From Hippophae tibetana (lineage: Eukaryota > Streptophyta > Magnoliopsida > Rosales > Elaeagnaceae): a DNA stretch of 64,000 nucleotides. Positions 36,161-49,471 of the stretch are shown one piece after another. The DNA lies in assembly GCA_037013495.1 (NCBI GenBank), contig CM072811.1, positions 21,822,159 through 21,886,158 of the forward strand. Reading direction: 5' to 3'. A model generated the notes under the pieces. It was not told the origin of the DNA. It saw only the letters and a list, made by a program, of their open reading frames with translations, and searched no databases. The translations under genes and the position numbers were made by a program. Every line of letters starts with the position of its first letter. Position 1 is the stretch's first letter.

Positions 36161-37171
36161 ACAAAAATATTTTTAAACGAATTTACTAAATTACTCCAAT
36201 TATCATAACTATGGGACAATTGGTGCATTGTCTCAAATGGAATCAATAATAAAAGGTGTCCAGAGTTGATCCGCATTATACATTTATAATAAGATGGCAA
36301 CTTGATGAAATAGCAAGAAAAATCTGATTTTGTTACAATTAATCGAACATGTGCAAGAACAAAGCACAAGGTCCAAGCCAATCAAGTTTACAAACTGAGC
36401 GATAATTTGCTATAGTAAATTCTAAATCCACAATAAACTAGTATATTATTCATATATAATCTGTTTTATGGATAGAGTTTTATTTTTAATGTCTCTTTAC
36501 ATGATGTATATATATTATTTTTTTATAATATAAATATTAAGGCATATTAAAAAGTGTGATATACATATTTTTTTATATACTATAAAAAATATTTTTTTAG
36601 AAAACTAAAAGTAAAATTAAAAAAAGTTAAATATATGATAGTTTTGCACCCCACTAAAAATATTATAATTCACCCACACCAAAGACATAAAATTAACACT
36701 ATAATATAATAAATTAAGTCTCAAAACACGTATGAAATAGTTAGATAGTATTTGTAAATAAGCCCGTGACTCAACACTTTGTAGGTAATTTTGGTATGTA
36801 TAATGCATAAAAGGTTTGAGTCTCGGTTATAAATGTATGAGTAGTGTAATTATTTTATTTAAAAAATAGATAAGTAGTATATTTAAAGTTATAATAATAC
36901 TAATTTATATATGAGTCACACTTATATGTGTAACTGGTTGTATGCCTCCCAAAGACCACGACCACTTCAACTCCATGTTCTCTAAATAATTAACTGGAAG
37001 CTAGGGGGAAAGCATAAAATAAATGGGTGAGAAAAAAATGCTCAGTTCGAAAATCTCCAAGATTTACGTTAGGAGTGCACTGAAGTTCCATCGACTTACA
37101 TGCAAAAAAATTAATTGATTATTTAACTTGGATGATCCAAACTCATAATCAAATTATATGGAATAAAGTAT
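36161..37171. other. AT-rich intergenic sequence
   Basis: Small minus-strand frames (36154-36381, 36617-36808) have no recognisable domain. No repeat unit found. Confidence 0.4.
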
Positions 37172-38279
37172 TGTTAGGACATGACCCCAAATGTAAATGT
37201 ATTTGTATTAATATGTTGAAATTAAAATAACTAAAAATACATGTAATTTATTTGCATGTGTTACTTAATTCTTCAAATAAAATACATAAAATTTCATGAT
37301 TATTTGTATTTACTTAAACTCAATATATCAATGTATATACAAGATATTAAATTTAAGTGAATAATCAAAATAATAGGTGACCATTGTTAAAGTTTATAAG
37401 AGATATTTAAATATTACATCACTAATATGACTCATACTCGTTAGAAATAAAATGACCCTTATTAAAGGTAACTAATGTGGGGACATCTAGTTGAGAAAAC
37501 TTTACATAATGATTGATTATATAGTATTAAACTAAAAATATTAAAAACATCATTAATATTCATTTACTCACAAATATTTACGTATTTCACTCAATGATTA
37601 TGTATAGGATGAACTTAATCTTGAGTGATTTAGTTGGTCTCTTGCTAAAATATCTTAGTATTTCATTTACTCACCAATGTGTGTACTAGGAGGTTAAGAT
37701 GTCTTGTATCTTGGTATCTCAAAGTTTATGGTGAACTGTAATGTTATCTCACAAGATGTTAAATCAACTCTATATGTTAAATCAACTCTATTGTTCGAAG
37801 AGGTTAGGTAGTAATTTACTTGTTTAGTAATCAAGAGTTTGAATAGGTGCTCACTAACTTTAATATGATGATAGATGGTTGTTCATACATATCATGATAC
37901 CTCGAGGGAAAGAGGTAATAAAGGAGGTGAATACATTAAATCTAAGATTAATAAAGATTTCCATCGTTTCCTAAATTTGCTTCATATCAATGAATGAATG
38001 ATGTGTTAGATTGTATATCCTAAATACCACATAGTTGACATATGTGTAATATTTGGTTATACTCGATTAATAAATTATAAACATTCATTTAAGAAATATT
38101 GTATCATTCTAACGTCATTTAGCATTAGGGGTTCTATAATGGGATGTAAGGCAACATGGTTCTTGACATAGGAGTTCATGCACGATTGTTCCACTCCTTA
38201 AGAAATGTGTGTCCACATATTGAGTAAAGCTTGGTCATTGATTATTGGCATTATGTATCTCATAACTGTACCATGATGT

Positions 38280-38683
38280 TGTTGGGAAATTATGCAAATT
38301 TTCGATAAGTCAGACTTATGAGAAAGCAAGAATAGAAAAATAACACACAAATTTGATAACGGAGTTCGGCCAATCTGGCTTACGTCTCCGGACCTGCTAT
38401 AGATATTTTTACTAAAAGAGAAGAAATTACACAATGTGTTTACAACACTCACAACTCACAACCCACAACCCACAACCCAATTACACCTAAGAAAATTACT
38501 CTCAATTGGAATGAACACATTGGATGATTAATTCATTGCAATTACACATCTATTTATAGGAATATTCACTCCTTGAATTACTCCTTAGATTAATAGCTCT
38601 TTGAATTGCTCCTTGAATTAAGCTCCATGTTTTGCTCCTTAATTTATTCCTTAAATTAAGGAGCTTTATAATAATCTCCAATA
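38280..38683 (-). repeat. Copia-type LTR on the minus strand, 404 bp
   Basis: Plus-strand ends TGTTGGGAAATT and CTCCAATA form the short inverted repeat typical of LTRs. On the minus strand it is preceded by AAGTGGGAGAT (38684-38694), a copia polypurine tract, and carries a strong TATA sequence CTATAAATAG near 38555. So it reads as a 3' LTR with some internal sequence to its right. A short CACAACCCACAACCCA repeat is at 38456-38480. Confidence 0.6.
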
Positions 38684-39484
38684 ATCTCCCACTTGAAGAC
38701 TGATTTCAATCTATCTTCACACCTCGATCAATGCAGTAACTATATGAAAATAATAGATAAGTTATCGCGATTGAATAATCTAAGAGACATACCGTTAGAA
38801 TTTGAAACTATGCATTTGTGAATATTATTCAATAGCCATCATTGTATCTGCCATAGATCCCAACTAGGGGCTTCTGTAAGTGAAATGTCAAATACCTATA
38901 AACTTAAAGCTTACCAACGGGAAAAGACAATTTGCTAGTTAGGAACTTTGTGTTCCTAGAATATTCTTTGTAGTTTAATATTAATTAATTATAATCCTAT
39001 GGATTAATAATATCTAGATAAATTATTATTTAAAACCCAAAATAAATAAATTAATGCATACGGGAAAACAAATAAAACTAGCACCAATGAAAATATGATG
39101 TTATGGCAAGCCAACTAGGTGACACATGGTAGCCACGTTGGACCACCACGTGGAAGCAAGTGATGTCATGTTTGCATGCCTAGTATGCCGCGTGGATATA
39201 TATATGTGGGGGCTGTATTCTGGTTACAAGAAGATGCCTACTTGCCTAACGTGTTACCTTCCAAATTTAGATATAATTCTATCTAGCTAAATATCAGATA
39301 ATTAACGGAAAATATGTTTTAGATGCCAAATTCTATCAAAAATAAATCTAGAATAAAAAGTATGTAATTCTATTATAGGACTACTAGGTATGCACCACAC
39401 CCACTCTAGAAATAGAGAGTTGCTACTTCACAATTCCTCATCTTCCAATTTGAGAAGTCACAACTTTCAGAAATTGTGGAGTTT

Positions 39485-39577
39485 AGCCTAATCTAATCTT
39501 TGCTGTAGGTATTTGTGAACTGTGCCTAATCTAATCTTTACTGTAGGTATTTGTGAACTGTGCCTAATCTAATCCTT
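39485..39577. repeat. Tandem repeat, about 41-bp unit, just over two copies
   Basis: The unit contains GCCTAATCTAATCTTT, CTGTAGG and TATTTGTGAACTG. It occurs twice almost identically, with a third partial copy. Confidence 0.75.
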
Positions 39578-40553
39578 GATTAGCTAGCTCCATACCACCT
39601 TCCATGCATAAGATGTTGTTATGCACAATCCGACTATGTTGTTACTAACTATTTTGTAACAATTAAAGAAACAAATATATGATTATTAAATAATGATATT
39701 GATATTTGATTTTATCAAATAAAAGCTTTCTTGGTTAAATTTTTTTATTTAACGTAATATATTTTCACCTACAGACGATACTTTTCTTAATAGAATGTTA
39801 CATCTAAGATAAATAAATACTTCATTTGAAATTAATTATATAGTCGTTAGAATGAATATTTATTTATTAAGACATTTTATGAGGTCATAAATGTCAAATA
39901 ATATATATGTGTAAAATAGTAATTTTAACCTAATCATTTAATTCATGGAGTTAGTTATATATTATTTAATCAGATTAAATAATTATATAAATTAATTAAA
40001 ATAATAAAATTTCAAGTTTGAATATTAGGAAGGTATTTAAATCATGAGTAGAATTAAGAGTAATATTTTTAATCAACTTGTGTCAAAATTAGATGCCATT
40101 TTACACCCTCACACCTCTCCTCATATGGTTAGCCACCTAGAAAAGAAAAATTAGAGAATTTTCCTTGACTCAATTGAGAGAACTTGTGAGGCACAAATTT
40201 ACCCAAACACTATGGCTAGAAATAAATTCTTTCATGGTTGGTTTGGTCGTGTTCTTGAAGAACACACGTAGGCATTCTATTTGGAGAACTATATGTCTTT
40301 TTGATCCATTTCGAGTTTACAAGAACACCCGTTCTGTTAATCACCATTGGGATACAAGCCTTGAAAGCTTGTTGTATTCGGTCTTTGTTTTCACACTTCA
40401 AAGGTATGAATCTCTAAACTACTTGTTAATTTAGATTATTAATATCATAAATATCTTGTTACGTAAAATTGTTATTTTCTATATTAATAAATTTTGCATA
40501 TTTGGTTATAAAAAATTGAATTTTTAATATAAAAAATGTTTTCAAAACCAACA

Positions 40554-41978
40554 AGTGGATCTTTATCAATTCATGTGAAATGGTGCACATCCCCTTTGTA
40601 GCGTGGTGGTAACGATGGTGCACCATATTCTATTAGATGTGGATTTAAATCCTCTTCCACATCATTTAAAATAATTAGTGAATGTGTGTTGTATTATATC
40701 AATTGAATTTAAAATAAATTCATATGAAATGCTAAAACCTTGATTGATTAAAATCATGCATGCTAAATAAAATTACATGTCTATGAGATCCATGCATAAA
40801 TTTAATAGAAAATATACAACTATTTCCACAAATACAAGGGATGATAACAAATTGCATGTACCTTTGATCCATAGTTCTAAACTCAAAAATAAGTTTTGTT
40901 TCTGTCTCGAGACTAATATTAGGTCCTTAAACCTATCTATTGAGTGTCCTAGGATAGTCATTTCATATTTGAGGACATAATAAATCAATGTAAGTCATAA
41001 ATGATATATCCATTCACATGCCAATCCAATCCAAAATAAAATTTGAGGGTGACAAAAAACAACTTTATAGCAATTCCATATCAAATCAACATGGTACAAA
41101 CGATTCGACAAAATAATACAATTATAAATGTCATTAAAAACACATGTACCTATATCTTTGATCTCTACATTTGTGTCGCATAACAAGTTGTTATGTGTCT
41201 CAAGATTGACCATCATAGTCAATGATCTTGTGTGCCAAGATAGGTCATTCCATGTCCTAGAATGATGTCTCATGTCCTTAGTATTGCACAAATCTTAGAG
41301 AATAATGCTCAATCTCACTATTTGGAACGAATGCACATACATTGAAACATTCACCCTAATTTATATAAAATAATAAAAATTCCACCGGCATTATTAGAAT
41401 CATGAAACTTCACATTGAAATATTTTTCCATAATTCAAGACTTTCAAACCATCAAAGATAATTTAGGTACTTCAAATTCTAGTAATGCTCTTACAAAGAC
41501 CAAAATCATTTTAAAGCTTCATTATGACACTAGTGATGAATGCAATAAAAATAAAATTTCTTTCAAGGTAAATAATTACGTGCACGTGGAATCTATTACA
41601 CAGCATACATGCATGCATTGGTATAATCAATTATGCACTCCTTATAAGACATTCCCAACCCTACGATGTGTAACAAGATTATAGCTTCTATAAATTTAGA
41701 ATTTCAAACAAGAGTCTTGATAAAACTCCAGTCACAACTAACTCATCTCAAATAACTTGGATATTTTTTAATATTGCTTTATTAAAGTTATTCGCATTTC
41801 TATTACGAAGACTAACCATTCCTTTTTTTCCTATTTCTCTTTGGCCAAAGTTTTTAAAACAACAAGGGAACCATCCAAAATTCATTCCCAATTACGTAGA
41901 ATAATCTTATTTTGTATCAAAATCTACTCATTTATATCATTTATATTATATTCTCAACTAATTATTCTCCTTCATTAT
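40554..41978. other. Unassigned AT-rich stretch with a tRNA-like segment
   Basis: No recognisable protein. Two loosely similar segments (40855-40985 and 41143-41285, both with CATGTACCT, a TGTCTC-AGA word and GTCATTYCAT) suggest an old duplication, too diverged to be sure. Open frames on both strands here (40777-40980, 40995-41291, 41415-41684) are not recognised. Confidence 0.35.
40592..40668 (+). repeat. Possible tRNA-derived SINE head
   Basis: GTAGCGTGGTGGTAACGATG resembles a pol III A box and GGATTTAAATCC, 37 bases on, resembles a B box (GGTTCGAATCC with CG decayed to TA or similar). A 7-bp inverted pair GATGTGG/CCACATC encloses the B box. No proper cloverleaf can be drawn, so it is not a working tRNA gene. 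Single copy in the window and no clear target duplication. Confidence 0.3.
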
Positions 41979-42661
41979 TGTTACAATTTTACACTTACTT
42001 GTTTATCATAACTCACTCAAAACAAAAATTCATTGAACTATTGAATCAAAAATATCCATATCAAAACCATAAAGTAACAAGAATAAAAAAACATAGGATT
42101 TAAATGGTTCATCTCCTAAACTAGGTAGCCTAATCCACTGAAAAAGGGTAAAATATATCTACTATTAGATATAAGTTTGTATAGAAATTAAAACAAGAAT
42201 ATTCACAAGCGATAAAACCTAACACACTCAGAGGATCGAAACCCTAACATGAAATCTTGAAATATCTCACAAAACTCCTATGAATACAAAGAAAAACAAC
42301 CAAATAAGAAGAGAGGAGTAGAGAATGAGAGAAAATGGCACTAAGAAGAAGGGAAGAAAATGAAAAGGAAACATAAAAAAAACCTAAGAGGAGGGTATAT
42401 ATACATCCAGGAAAAATGACAGTTTTTTCCTTGGTATTTTATCACAAATCAAGTGCATGAAAAACCTATGATAAAATAGCCACAATACACATTAGCTACC
42501 CAAGAGCCCAAGAACCCAATACCTAATATAACACAAATAAATACATGTTAAACACATTTACCAATGTATATATGAATGTATGCAACTTATTAAACAAATT
42601 CCAATTCTCTCAATTCTAATCTCCACAATACTCCCAATAACATAGTCTCACAAAATTAACA
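41979..42661 (-). repeat. 3' LTR of copia element F
   Basis: 683 bases. On the minus strand it starts TGTTAATTTTGTG (42661), just after the purine-rich AACAAAGTAGAGAT, and ends TTGTAACA at 41979. It aligns along its whole length with 49493-50160. The flank 41974-41978 (ATTAT) nearly equals 50161-50165 (ATTAA). It contains a TATATATAC promoter-like patch near 42396. Divergence from the partner is high. Confidence 0.8.
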
Positions 42662-42739
42662 ATCTCTACTTTGTTACTATGCATGCAATGGACATATATG
42701 CATTCATCCTTTCCAATCACAATTCTTAAATAAAAAACA

Positions 42740-43340
42740 ATCTAATCAAATCCAAACAATGCTTAAATTTGATTGATGGTATTGGTTTAGTGATCGTATC
42801 AAAGGGATTGTCCTCTATGGAGTCCTTATCAAGTTTAATGTAACTTGTTAAACTATATCTCCAATGAAATTCATTTTGACATGAAATTACTTTGACCATA
42901 AATGAAACATAGGATTCTTTGATAAATGAATGGCAGATTGATTATCACAATATACAGTATCAGTAGCACTACCATTAACAATATCTAGCTATCTTGTAAA
43001 GCCTCTCAATCATAAGCCTTCTTCAACTACCACAGTATAGGTAGTAAATTCATTTTCTATAGTTGATAAAGAAACTACATATTATAGATTGGCTTTCTAT
43101 GATATAGTATTTCCAAAGACATTAAAGATATACCTTGATAATGATTTTCTCTTATCCATGTCTCCTACAAAATCAAAGTCAGTATATCCATTTACAATTG
43201 AGACATCAAAAGCATTGTTTTTAAACATCAAACTAGCATTTAAGGGGCCTTTTAAATATCTTAGAATCTACTTAATAGCTATCTAGTGAGTCTTACCAGG
43301 ATTAGACATAAATCTACTAACCCTACTCATAGCATATGTT
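42740..43340 (-). pseudogene. RNase H of element F
   Basis: Minus-strand frames read MFAMVCNRPDITYAMSRVSRFM, then YLKG-, GYTDFDFVGDMDKRKS-, WKANL-, YCDNQSAIHLSKNP and HVKMNFI-like segments, which are the successive motifs of copia RNase H. Stops occur throughout. Confidence 0.8.
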
Positions 43341-44980
43341 ATATCTGGCCTATTACAAACCATAGCAAACATAAGTCATCCAACAACATTAAAATAAGGA
43401 ACTCTTTTCATATATTTCTTATCTTCATCATTATTAAGAAAATCATTAATAAAGGAAAACTAATAGGCTTGGCATCAAACAATGAAAACCTTTTTAGAAG
43501 TTTTTCAATAGAGGATCGTTTAGGAAAAAATAGTTTAATATCAATTCTAATAATATTCATGCCTAAAAGTCTTTTAGGATGACCTAAATCTTTCGTTTCA
43601 AACTCATTACAAAGATTAAATTTCAACAATTTAATCTCAATATTATTATTACAAGCAATCAATTTATCATCAACATATAATAATAAATAAACATGATTTG
43701 AAAAATATTTTAGTTTAAAATAGATACAATTGTCAAAATTATATGTTTCAAATCCAATTTTAATTCTAAAAGAGTCAAATTGACTGAATTCAAGACTAAA
43801 TCATACCTTCACTTTTTTTATAGAGTCGTTGTTCTCTAGTGTATATCCTAAAATTTAAAAACTTGACCTAATAAGGCCTGTTAGAGGTTTTTATTTTATA
43901 AAATCAAGAAAACAATGTTGACCTACTTCTATTATAAATAAATTTTATTTTATATTATTTGTGAGTATTAATTAATATATTTATCATTTTTCATAAATTA
44001 TAATCTCTAAACCTAATCATGTGCATGTAATATATAAATTTTCTTATTTCCTTTTTGTGAGAAAGAGATAAACATGTTTTAATAAATTTTTCTTAGTAGG
44101 TCTCATGAGGTTTATTTCTTCTTTGTTTTCAAATTCAAATCACTTTGACATTGTTTTTTGTTATTCTTCACTCAATATTAATTTTGGGTATGGTGCACAT
44201 TTTAAAATTTTTCTTAAGCAACTATATTTTTAACAATGTTAAATACTTCTAAATAAAAACATTAGAGAATACATCATGCAAAGAATAGATCTTAGTTTTA
44301 GATTTTTCTTTTGTGAATAAATATTTGAAAAACAATTATTGGTCCAAAATCCCAAAACTAATTATACTTAAACATTATGGGTCGACTTGAATGTCAGTTT
44401 TTAAGAGTTTATATGCCTACTAAGGTTTTAGTTTTCCCAAAACTACAATGGAAAGATTAGCTTGTAAAATAAGCCAATGATTGACCAAACCAACCGACTA
44501 ATCCCTATTTAATACCATTGCCTTAGAGCTTGTTGAAGTCCAAATATAGATTTCTTAAGAAAACAAACAAGATTTTCATTGTAATCTTTAACAAAACCTT
44601 CAAATTACTTCATATATATTTTCTCATCTAAGTCATCTTGTTGAAATATTGTTGTTTTGACATCCATTTGTTCAAGTATAAATTAAATTGGACAATTAAA
44701 GATAACAATATTCTAATTGAGGTGAACTTAACAACTGGAGAAAATATTTTATTAAAATCAATGCCTTATTTTTGTACAAATCCTTGTGCAACTATCCTAG
44801 CTTTAAATCTAGCCGGTTTAAAACCTTTATTTTTCTTTCTTTTCTTTTAAGCAAACATCTAAAACCTAACACTTTTGAATTCTTATGGTTTTCAACGAGA
44901 ATCCAAGTCCTATTCTTAACAAAAGAATTAAATTCATCATGCATGGCATCAACCAATTGGTAGCATCAAGAACTTCATAG
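43341..44980 (-). pseudogene. Reverse transcriptase of element F
   Basis: On the minus strand the segments FKARIVAQGFVQK-GIDFNKIFSPVV (near 44780-44720), FEGFVK-, CFLKKSIFGLQQA and the catalytic YVDDK at 43666-43677 appear in order, then KDLGHPKRLLGMNI (43408-43662). This is the copia RT with several frameshifts and stops. The plus-strand frames over the same bases are shadows. Confidence 0.85.
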
Positions 44981-46302
44981 CTCATTAAACGTTTTGGGTT
45001 TAGAGTCATCAATGTTAGATGCAATAGACAAGGCATAAGCAATCAAATTAACATGCTCACTTCTAAATGAAAGCACATAATCAAAGTACCTTCTAGAAGA
45101 CAATGAATCTTTTGGACATATCTACTGCTAGAGGGTAGTCATTTTGTTCAAAGAATTTACTTAGAGGAATAAATAATTACTCAATAATTCCATCATCATT
45201 ACTGGTATCTCTCTTATTATTTGTCATATCATAAGATTGTGGAGATGCAGGTAGCTCCACCTCAATATCAGAATTTTCATTCTAAGAGGATTTGGCACTT
45301 GTCCCACCTCAATCACAATGTCTTTAGAAACATGGGAAGGAGATTCAAAATTTAGATCACATTAAAATTCAAATTCATTAAAGCCTACACTATTTGTAGT
45401 AGTATATTTTTTTAAGTGAAGGACAACAAGATATATACCTTTTAACACCTAAAGGATAACTAATAAAGACACATTTTAAAGATCTAGCTTGCATTTTACC
45501 TTGATTAACATAACTATATACAATGCATCAGAAACTCCTAAGGTTATTATAGTCACTAGGCTTACAAATCTAAAGCTCTTTAGATGTCTTAAAACTATAG
45601 TAGTGGAGTTACATCTATTGATTAGATAAGTGGTTGTGCTAATAAGCTTTGCCAAAAAATGCTTGGGTAGACAAAATTGTGACAACAACCTCTAGTAAAA
45701 TTGTCCTATTTATTCCTTCAACTAGTCCTTTTTTTTAGTGTGCCTACGAATATCCTGTGTCTCCTAATCCCTTGGTCCTTACTATAAATGTCAAATAGTT
45801 CATCACAAAACTCTAAGTACTTTGACCTTACTATTCTTTTGGTTTTCAACTAGGCCTTTCCACTATTTAAAGGTATCAAAGTTCTCATCTTTTGTTTTTA
45901 AGCTCAAGGTTAATACTCTCCTAGTATAGTCATCAATTAAGGAAAAAATATTGCATATTCCCACCTAAGGATTAAGTAGGAACAAGCTTCTATAGATCAA
46001 AGTGAACATAGTCAAGTGAATTTGTGGTAGTATGTTGACCTTTAGAGAACTTAACCCTAGTTTGTGACTAAAGACACCGTGCTCAAAAAACTTTAATTTA
46101 CCTAAATGTTCACTACATAGAAAACCATGCTTAGTTAACTCACTTAAACCTTTCTCACTCACATGTCCTAACCTCATATGCCATAACATTGTACTTTATA
46201 AGGATTGAGTTACACTAGCCTCTACAAAAAATACAAGCCATTTACCTTGATTGCCCTAAGTTTAAAGAACCCTTTATAACTCTCACCATCCTACTATCTA
46301 TC
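44981..46302 (-). pseudogene. GAG-pre-integrase and integrase of element F
   Basis: The frame 46189-45965 carries LWHMRLGHVSEKGLSELTKHG followed by LKFFEHGVF, where the two zinc-binding Cys of the usual CEHC are Phe and Gly, so the HHCC finger is dead. Below it FSLIDDYTR (first catalytic Asp), WKGLVENQ, then 45688-45476 with LPKHFLAKLISTTTYLINRCNST, and SLKCVFISYPLGVKRY. The domain order and motifs are those of copia integrase. Confidence 0.85.
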
Positions 46303-48158
46303 TATTGATGCCATTTTTTTGTCAATACTAGATAGGACTATTCTCTATAGATCTACAAGATAGAGAAACTTGTTAGGACCTTCGACCATCATGAAGTATT
46401 GGTGGTGGCCTATGACTCTTTAATGCTTAACTCAATAATGGGATTTTTAGAACATAAAGGAGATCAAAGACTTGCTCTATGATGGATAGAAAATAGAGTG
46501 TTTGTGGCTACTCTTAGATATGAAATTAGATGTTAGATACCATAATGATATATATATATATATATATAGGTAGATGAGGTAACCTAATATATATTCATTA
46601 CTCATATATATAGAATGATTATAGCATTGTGACTCTCTCAGCAAGTATCTCTTTCAAACATTTAGAGGATAATTATTGGTCATTTATCTCTTTAGAGAGA
46701 TTATCCAATAGTCATGCATATTTTATGACTCAACACATATTGGGTTTACCCATAAAGCATTCTACCAATTATGAATACATATTATTTTCATATTATGTAT
46801 TAAATTACACCCAACAAGAGCCTCTCAAACCTCTTAGGTCTAATGAAATAGACAATGAGTTCTATTTGTAGTTCATCATCATTTGGGTTGATGACACTTC
46901 CAACCATACTAATGGTACTAGGGCTACTCTCATATGCTATTTCAACTATATAGACAAAGGATTATATGTTATAACTAGCCACTCAAAACATGTATGATGG
47001 CTTCATATAGCTGGGGATATTTTTGAATTTTTAATCAGAGTCCATGTTAAAGAGTTATATAGTTAGCACCTATAAAGTCAAAATTAGAGTTACATGGTGT
47101 CTTTCACCTTCTTTATTTTCGATCATACCTACCAAACTCTTCAATTTTATATAGAAAATGTTTGATTGAGAGGTTGGAAGGTGTGGTCTTTTACTTAACT
47201 ACATTGCATCCTTTAAAATGTTAGAAGTTGTACTTTGATATTCTTTCTACCATCAATGGAAGATCTATCTATCATGGGTGTGCATTGGGGTAAAGATGGA
47301 TAAAGGAGGTCAATATGACATAATGATTTATTGATCGAAGTATGCATGCAGTTGGTTTGTTGATAGAGGGATTACAAAAAATGATCTTTTCTAATCTCCA
47401 ATGGGATCAGAGTTTCAAAAATGGTAGATTGATTTGTCATTCCTCTTGGAAGCACAAATATTAGTTCTTATACATATTTTGTATATTAGATAGATATGGA
47501 AGTCCTTCTCTAGTGAATCCTTTTAGAATGATGATCTCTTTCCAAATACTTGTATACTTTTACAAATGAATATTGGAAAACACTTTAGACTATCCTTCTA
47601 AAGATTTGGTTTGATCAGTACAACAAAAATACTCATTTTTCAGAGATGATTCCATATGTTGATTCCAATTTTTTGCAATACTAGATAGGACTATTCTTCA
47701 TGGATCTGGGTGATAAATAATCTCCTTAGGAGCTCAAACCACTAGAAGGTGGTTTCCTTTAACCCTCTAATGCTTAAGTAGTAATGGGGTTTGTAGAACG
47801 TAATGGAGATCAAGGTCTTACTTTATGATGAATATGAAAGAGAGTGTTTGTGGATATATAACTATGTATAATAATGAATATATATATATGTCTGTCTGTA
47901 TATATGTATGTAGTATAACCTAATTTATATTCCTTACCACATATAGATAGATTTATTATAGCATCGTGATTGTCTCTCTATAAATATCTCTTTCAAATAA
48001 TTAGAGGATAATTATTGGCCATTTGTCTCTACATAGAGATTATCTAATAGTCATACTTATTTGATAACTTGGTACTTATTGGACTAGTCTATAGGGCATT
48101 TTGCTAATGATGACCACTTATTTTTTTCCATATGGCATATATTAAATTTCATCTAACA
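46303..48158 (-). mobile_element. Element G: non-coding LTR element nested in F
   Basis: Two direct repeats, 46303-46816 (514 bp) and 47657-48158 (502 bp), flank 840 bases without any recognisable domain. Both repeats start TRTTGATKCCA and contain ACTAGATAGGACTATTC, GGTAACCTAAT/GTATAACCTAAT and ATTAGAGGATAATTATTGG. Read on the minus strand the LTR starts TGTTGGGTG after a purine-rich GGTTTGAGAGGCTC (46818-46835), and TATGGAATCATCTC (47643-47656) could be a decayed initiator-Met primer site. It separates protease from integrase of F. Target duplication unclear. Orientation is tentative. Confidence 0.65.
46547..46568. repeat. (TA)n microsatellite
   Basis: About eleven TA units inside the left LTR of G. 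The right LTR has a shorter broken version at about 47880-47913. Confidence 0.85.
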
Positions 48159-48531
48159 TTGTCTAAATTGTGTAACCAGTGGCATATAAGGTACCTAGTG
48201 ATATCAAATTTCTCTTAAGTTCGAGGACAAACCTAACATCATTCAACATTTTAACTGGTCCATCTACAATTGAGAATTTAACAAAGACTATACCTTTTAC
48301 CTAACACTTATAATCATCTCCTAAAAGTACTCTATCACCATTAACTTCTTTTAGATAAATAAACCAGTGCCTAAATTTGGTCATGTGAAAGGAAAAATTT
48401 AAATCTAAGACCCAATGTGCCTCTAGCCTATTGGAGCTCACATCAAGAACTTCAAAACTCTTATAACCATCGTAAACTAGGTTTGAATAACTATCAATAC
48501 TAGTCTCTATTTTTTTCAAAAACTTTAACAT
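48159..48531 (-). pseudogene. Aspartic protease of element F
   Basis: Minus-strand frame 48531-48301 contains AHWVLDLNFSFHMTKFRHWF, matching the copia protease pattern WVLDSGCSFHM, but the active-site DSG is DLN (48378-48410), so it is inactive. It continues below as VRFVLELKRNLISLGTL up to the point where G is inserted. Confidence 0.8.
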
Positions 48532-48539
48532 TTATAAGG

Positions 48540-49260
48540 GAACTTTCATTCCTATATGGCCTTCCTTCTTACCAAAGTAATACCTAACATGTTTCTTTGA
48601 CCTTGATTTTGACCTACTCTTAGACTTACCCCTAGAACTTTCATCTTTTTTCTTGTCCTATTGTTAATATAAATCCTATCACTCATGCCATTCTTATCTT
48701 TTATTCTAATTCTTTAGTCCTAAGATTAGAAGCCATAAGATCAATAGTGAAATTTTATCTACAATGCATAATACCAGATTTAGCATCTTTATATTTATCA
48801 AGCAATGAATTTAACAATATAAAATCTTGAGTCTCATCTTCAACTTTATGTTCAATGTAATCTAAATCGAATGTTAACCCTTTATAAAATCATAAAGGTT
48901 AAGTTCAAGATCCTTGGATGAGTCCACTTTATAAGAGTAAAAAGGATGTTTAAGATGAACTTTACCAAATAGAGTTTATTCAAGATAAAGGGAGTTAAGT
49001 TTAAAGAATATATTTTTAGAGGTAGTTTTCTTAGAAACTTTCTTGAGAGTTTTTTTAGACAAATTTTATAGTATATAAGCATATGAATTTTTCTCAATCT
49101 TTTTCCTATCGACCTCGAAGGCCATTTTAGGAAAAAACAGTCAAGGTCAATAGCACCATACACCTCTTATTAAACTAAGAGTACCTTCATCTTAGAATTC
49201 CATACAACATAGTCACTTGTTCCATCAAATGATGTTGTTTTGTATGGTGTGCTTATGGTA
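48540..49260 (-). pseudogene. gag of element F
   Basis: Minus-strand frames show FDGTSDYVVWNSKMKVLL (start of copia gag), NKLYLVKFI- (the SLTNKLYLK motif), then DETQDFILLNSLLDKY and LRTKELE, and a zinc knuckle relic RYYFGKKEGHIG near 48580 with its Cys lost. Tnt1/Tork-like gag, decayed. Confidence 0.8.
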
Positions 49261-49471
49261 AAAATATAAAGAATGAAAATAAATAAAATATGGCAAAAAG
49301 GTTGAGAAAACGCCTATTTTAGTCATAAAAATGCAAGAGTAAAGCTCTTTAAAACACCTCACGAAACTGTATCTCACTTAATAACTCAAGAAACTTAACC
49401 TATATAAAAAATATAAGGATCATGTAAGTTCAATACACTTTGGTGAGAAGTCGAAGGCAAAACACCACAAG

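Larger units (their letters stand above)
37172..40553 (+). mobile_element. Possible long copia LTR interrupted by another LTR
   Basis: The stretch begins TGTTAGGACATGACCCC and ends AAAACCAACA at 40553, giving inverted TGTTAGG/CCAACA ends. It is followed by AGTGGATCTTTATCA, which resembles a decayed AGTGGTATCAGAGC primer site. The 3' part (40330-40553) has the pattern of a copia LTR/leader (GTATGAATCTCTAAACTACTTG). Flanks AGTAT and AGTGG share only three bases. There is no second copy in the window. The minus-strand LTR at 38280-38683 lies inside it. Confidence 0.35.

Noticed and set aside
40216..40434. Two overlapping frames on opposite strands
   Set aside because: They fall in the LTR-leader-like end of the candidate long LTR and show no domain.
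43089..44963. Plus-strand frames in the 43-45 kb region
   Set aside because: Antisense shadows of the minus-strand RT of element F.
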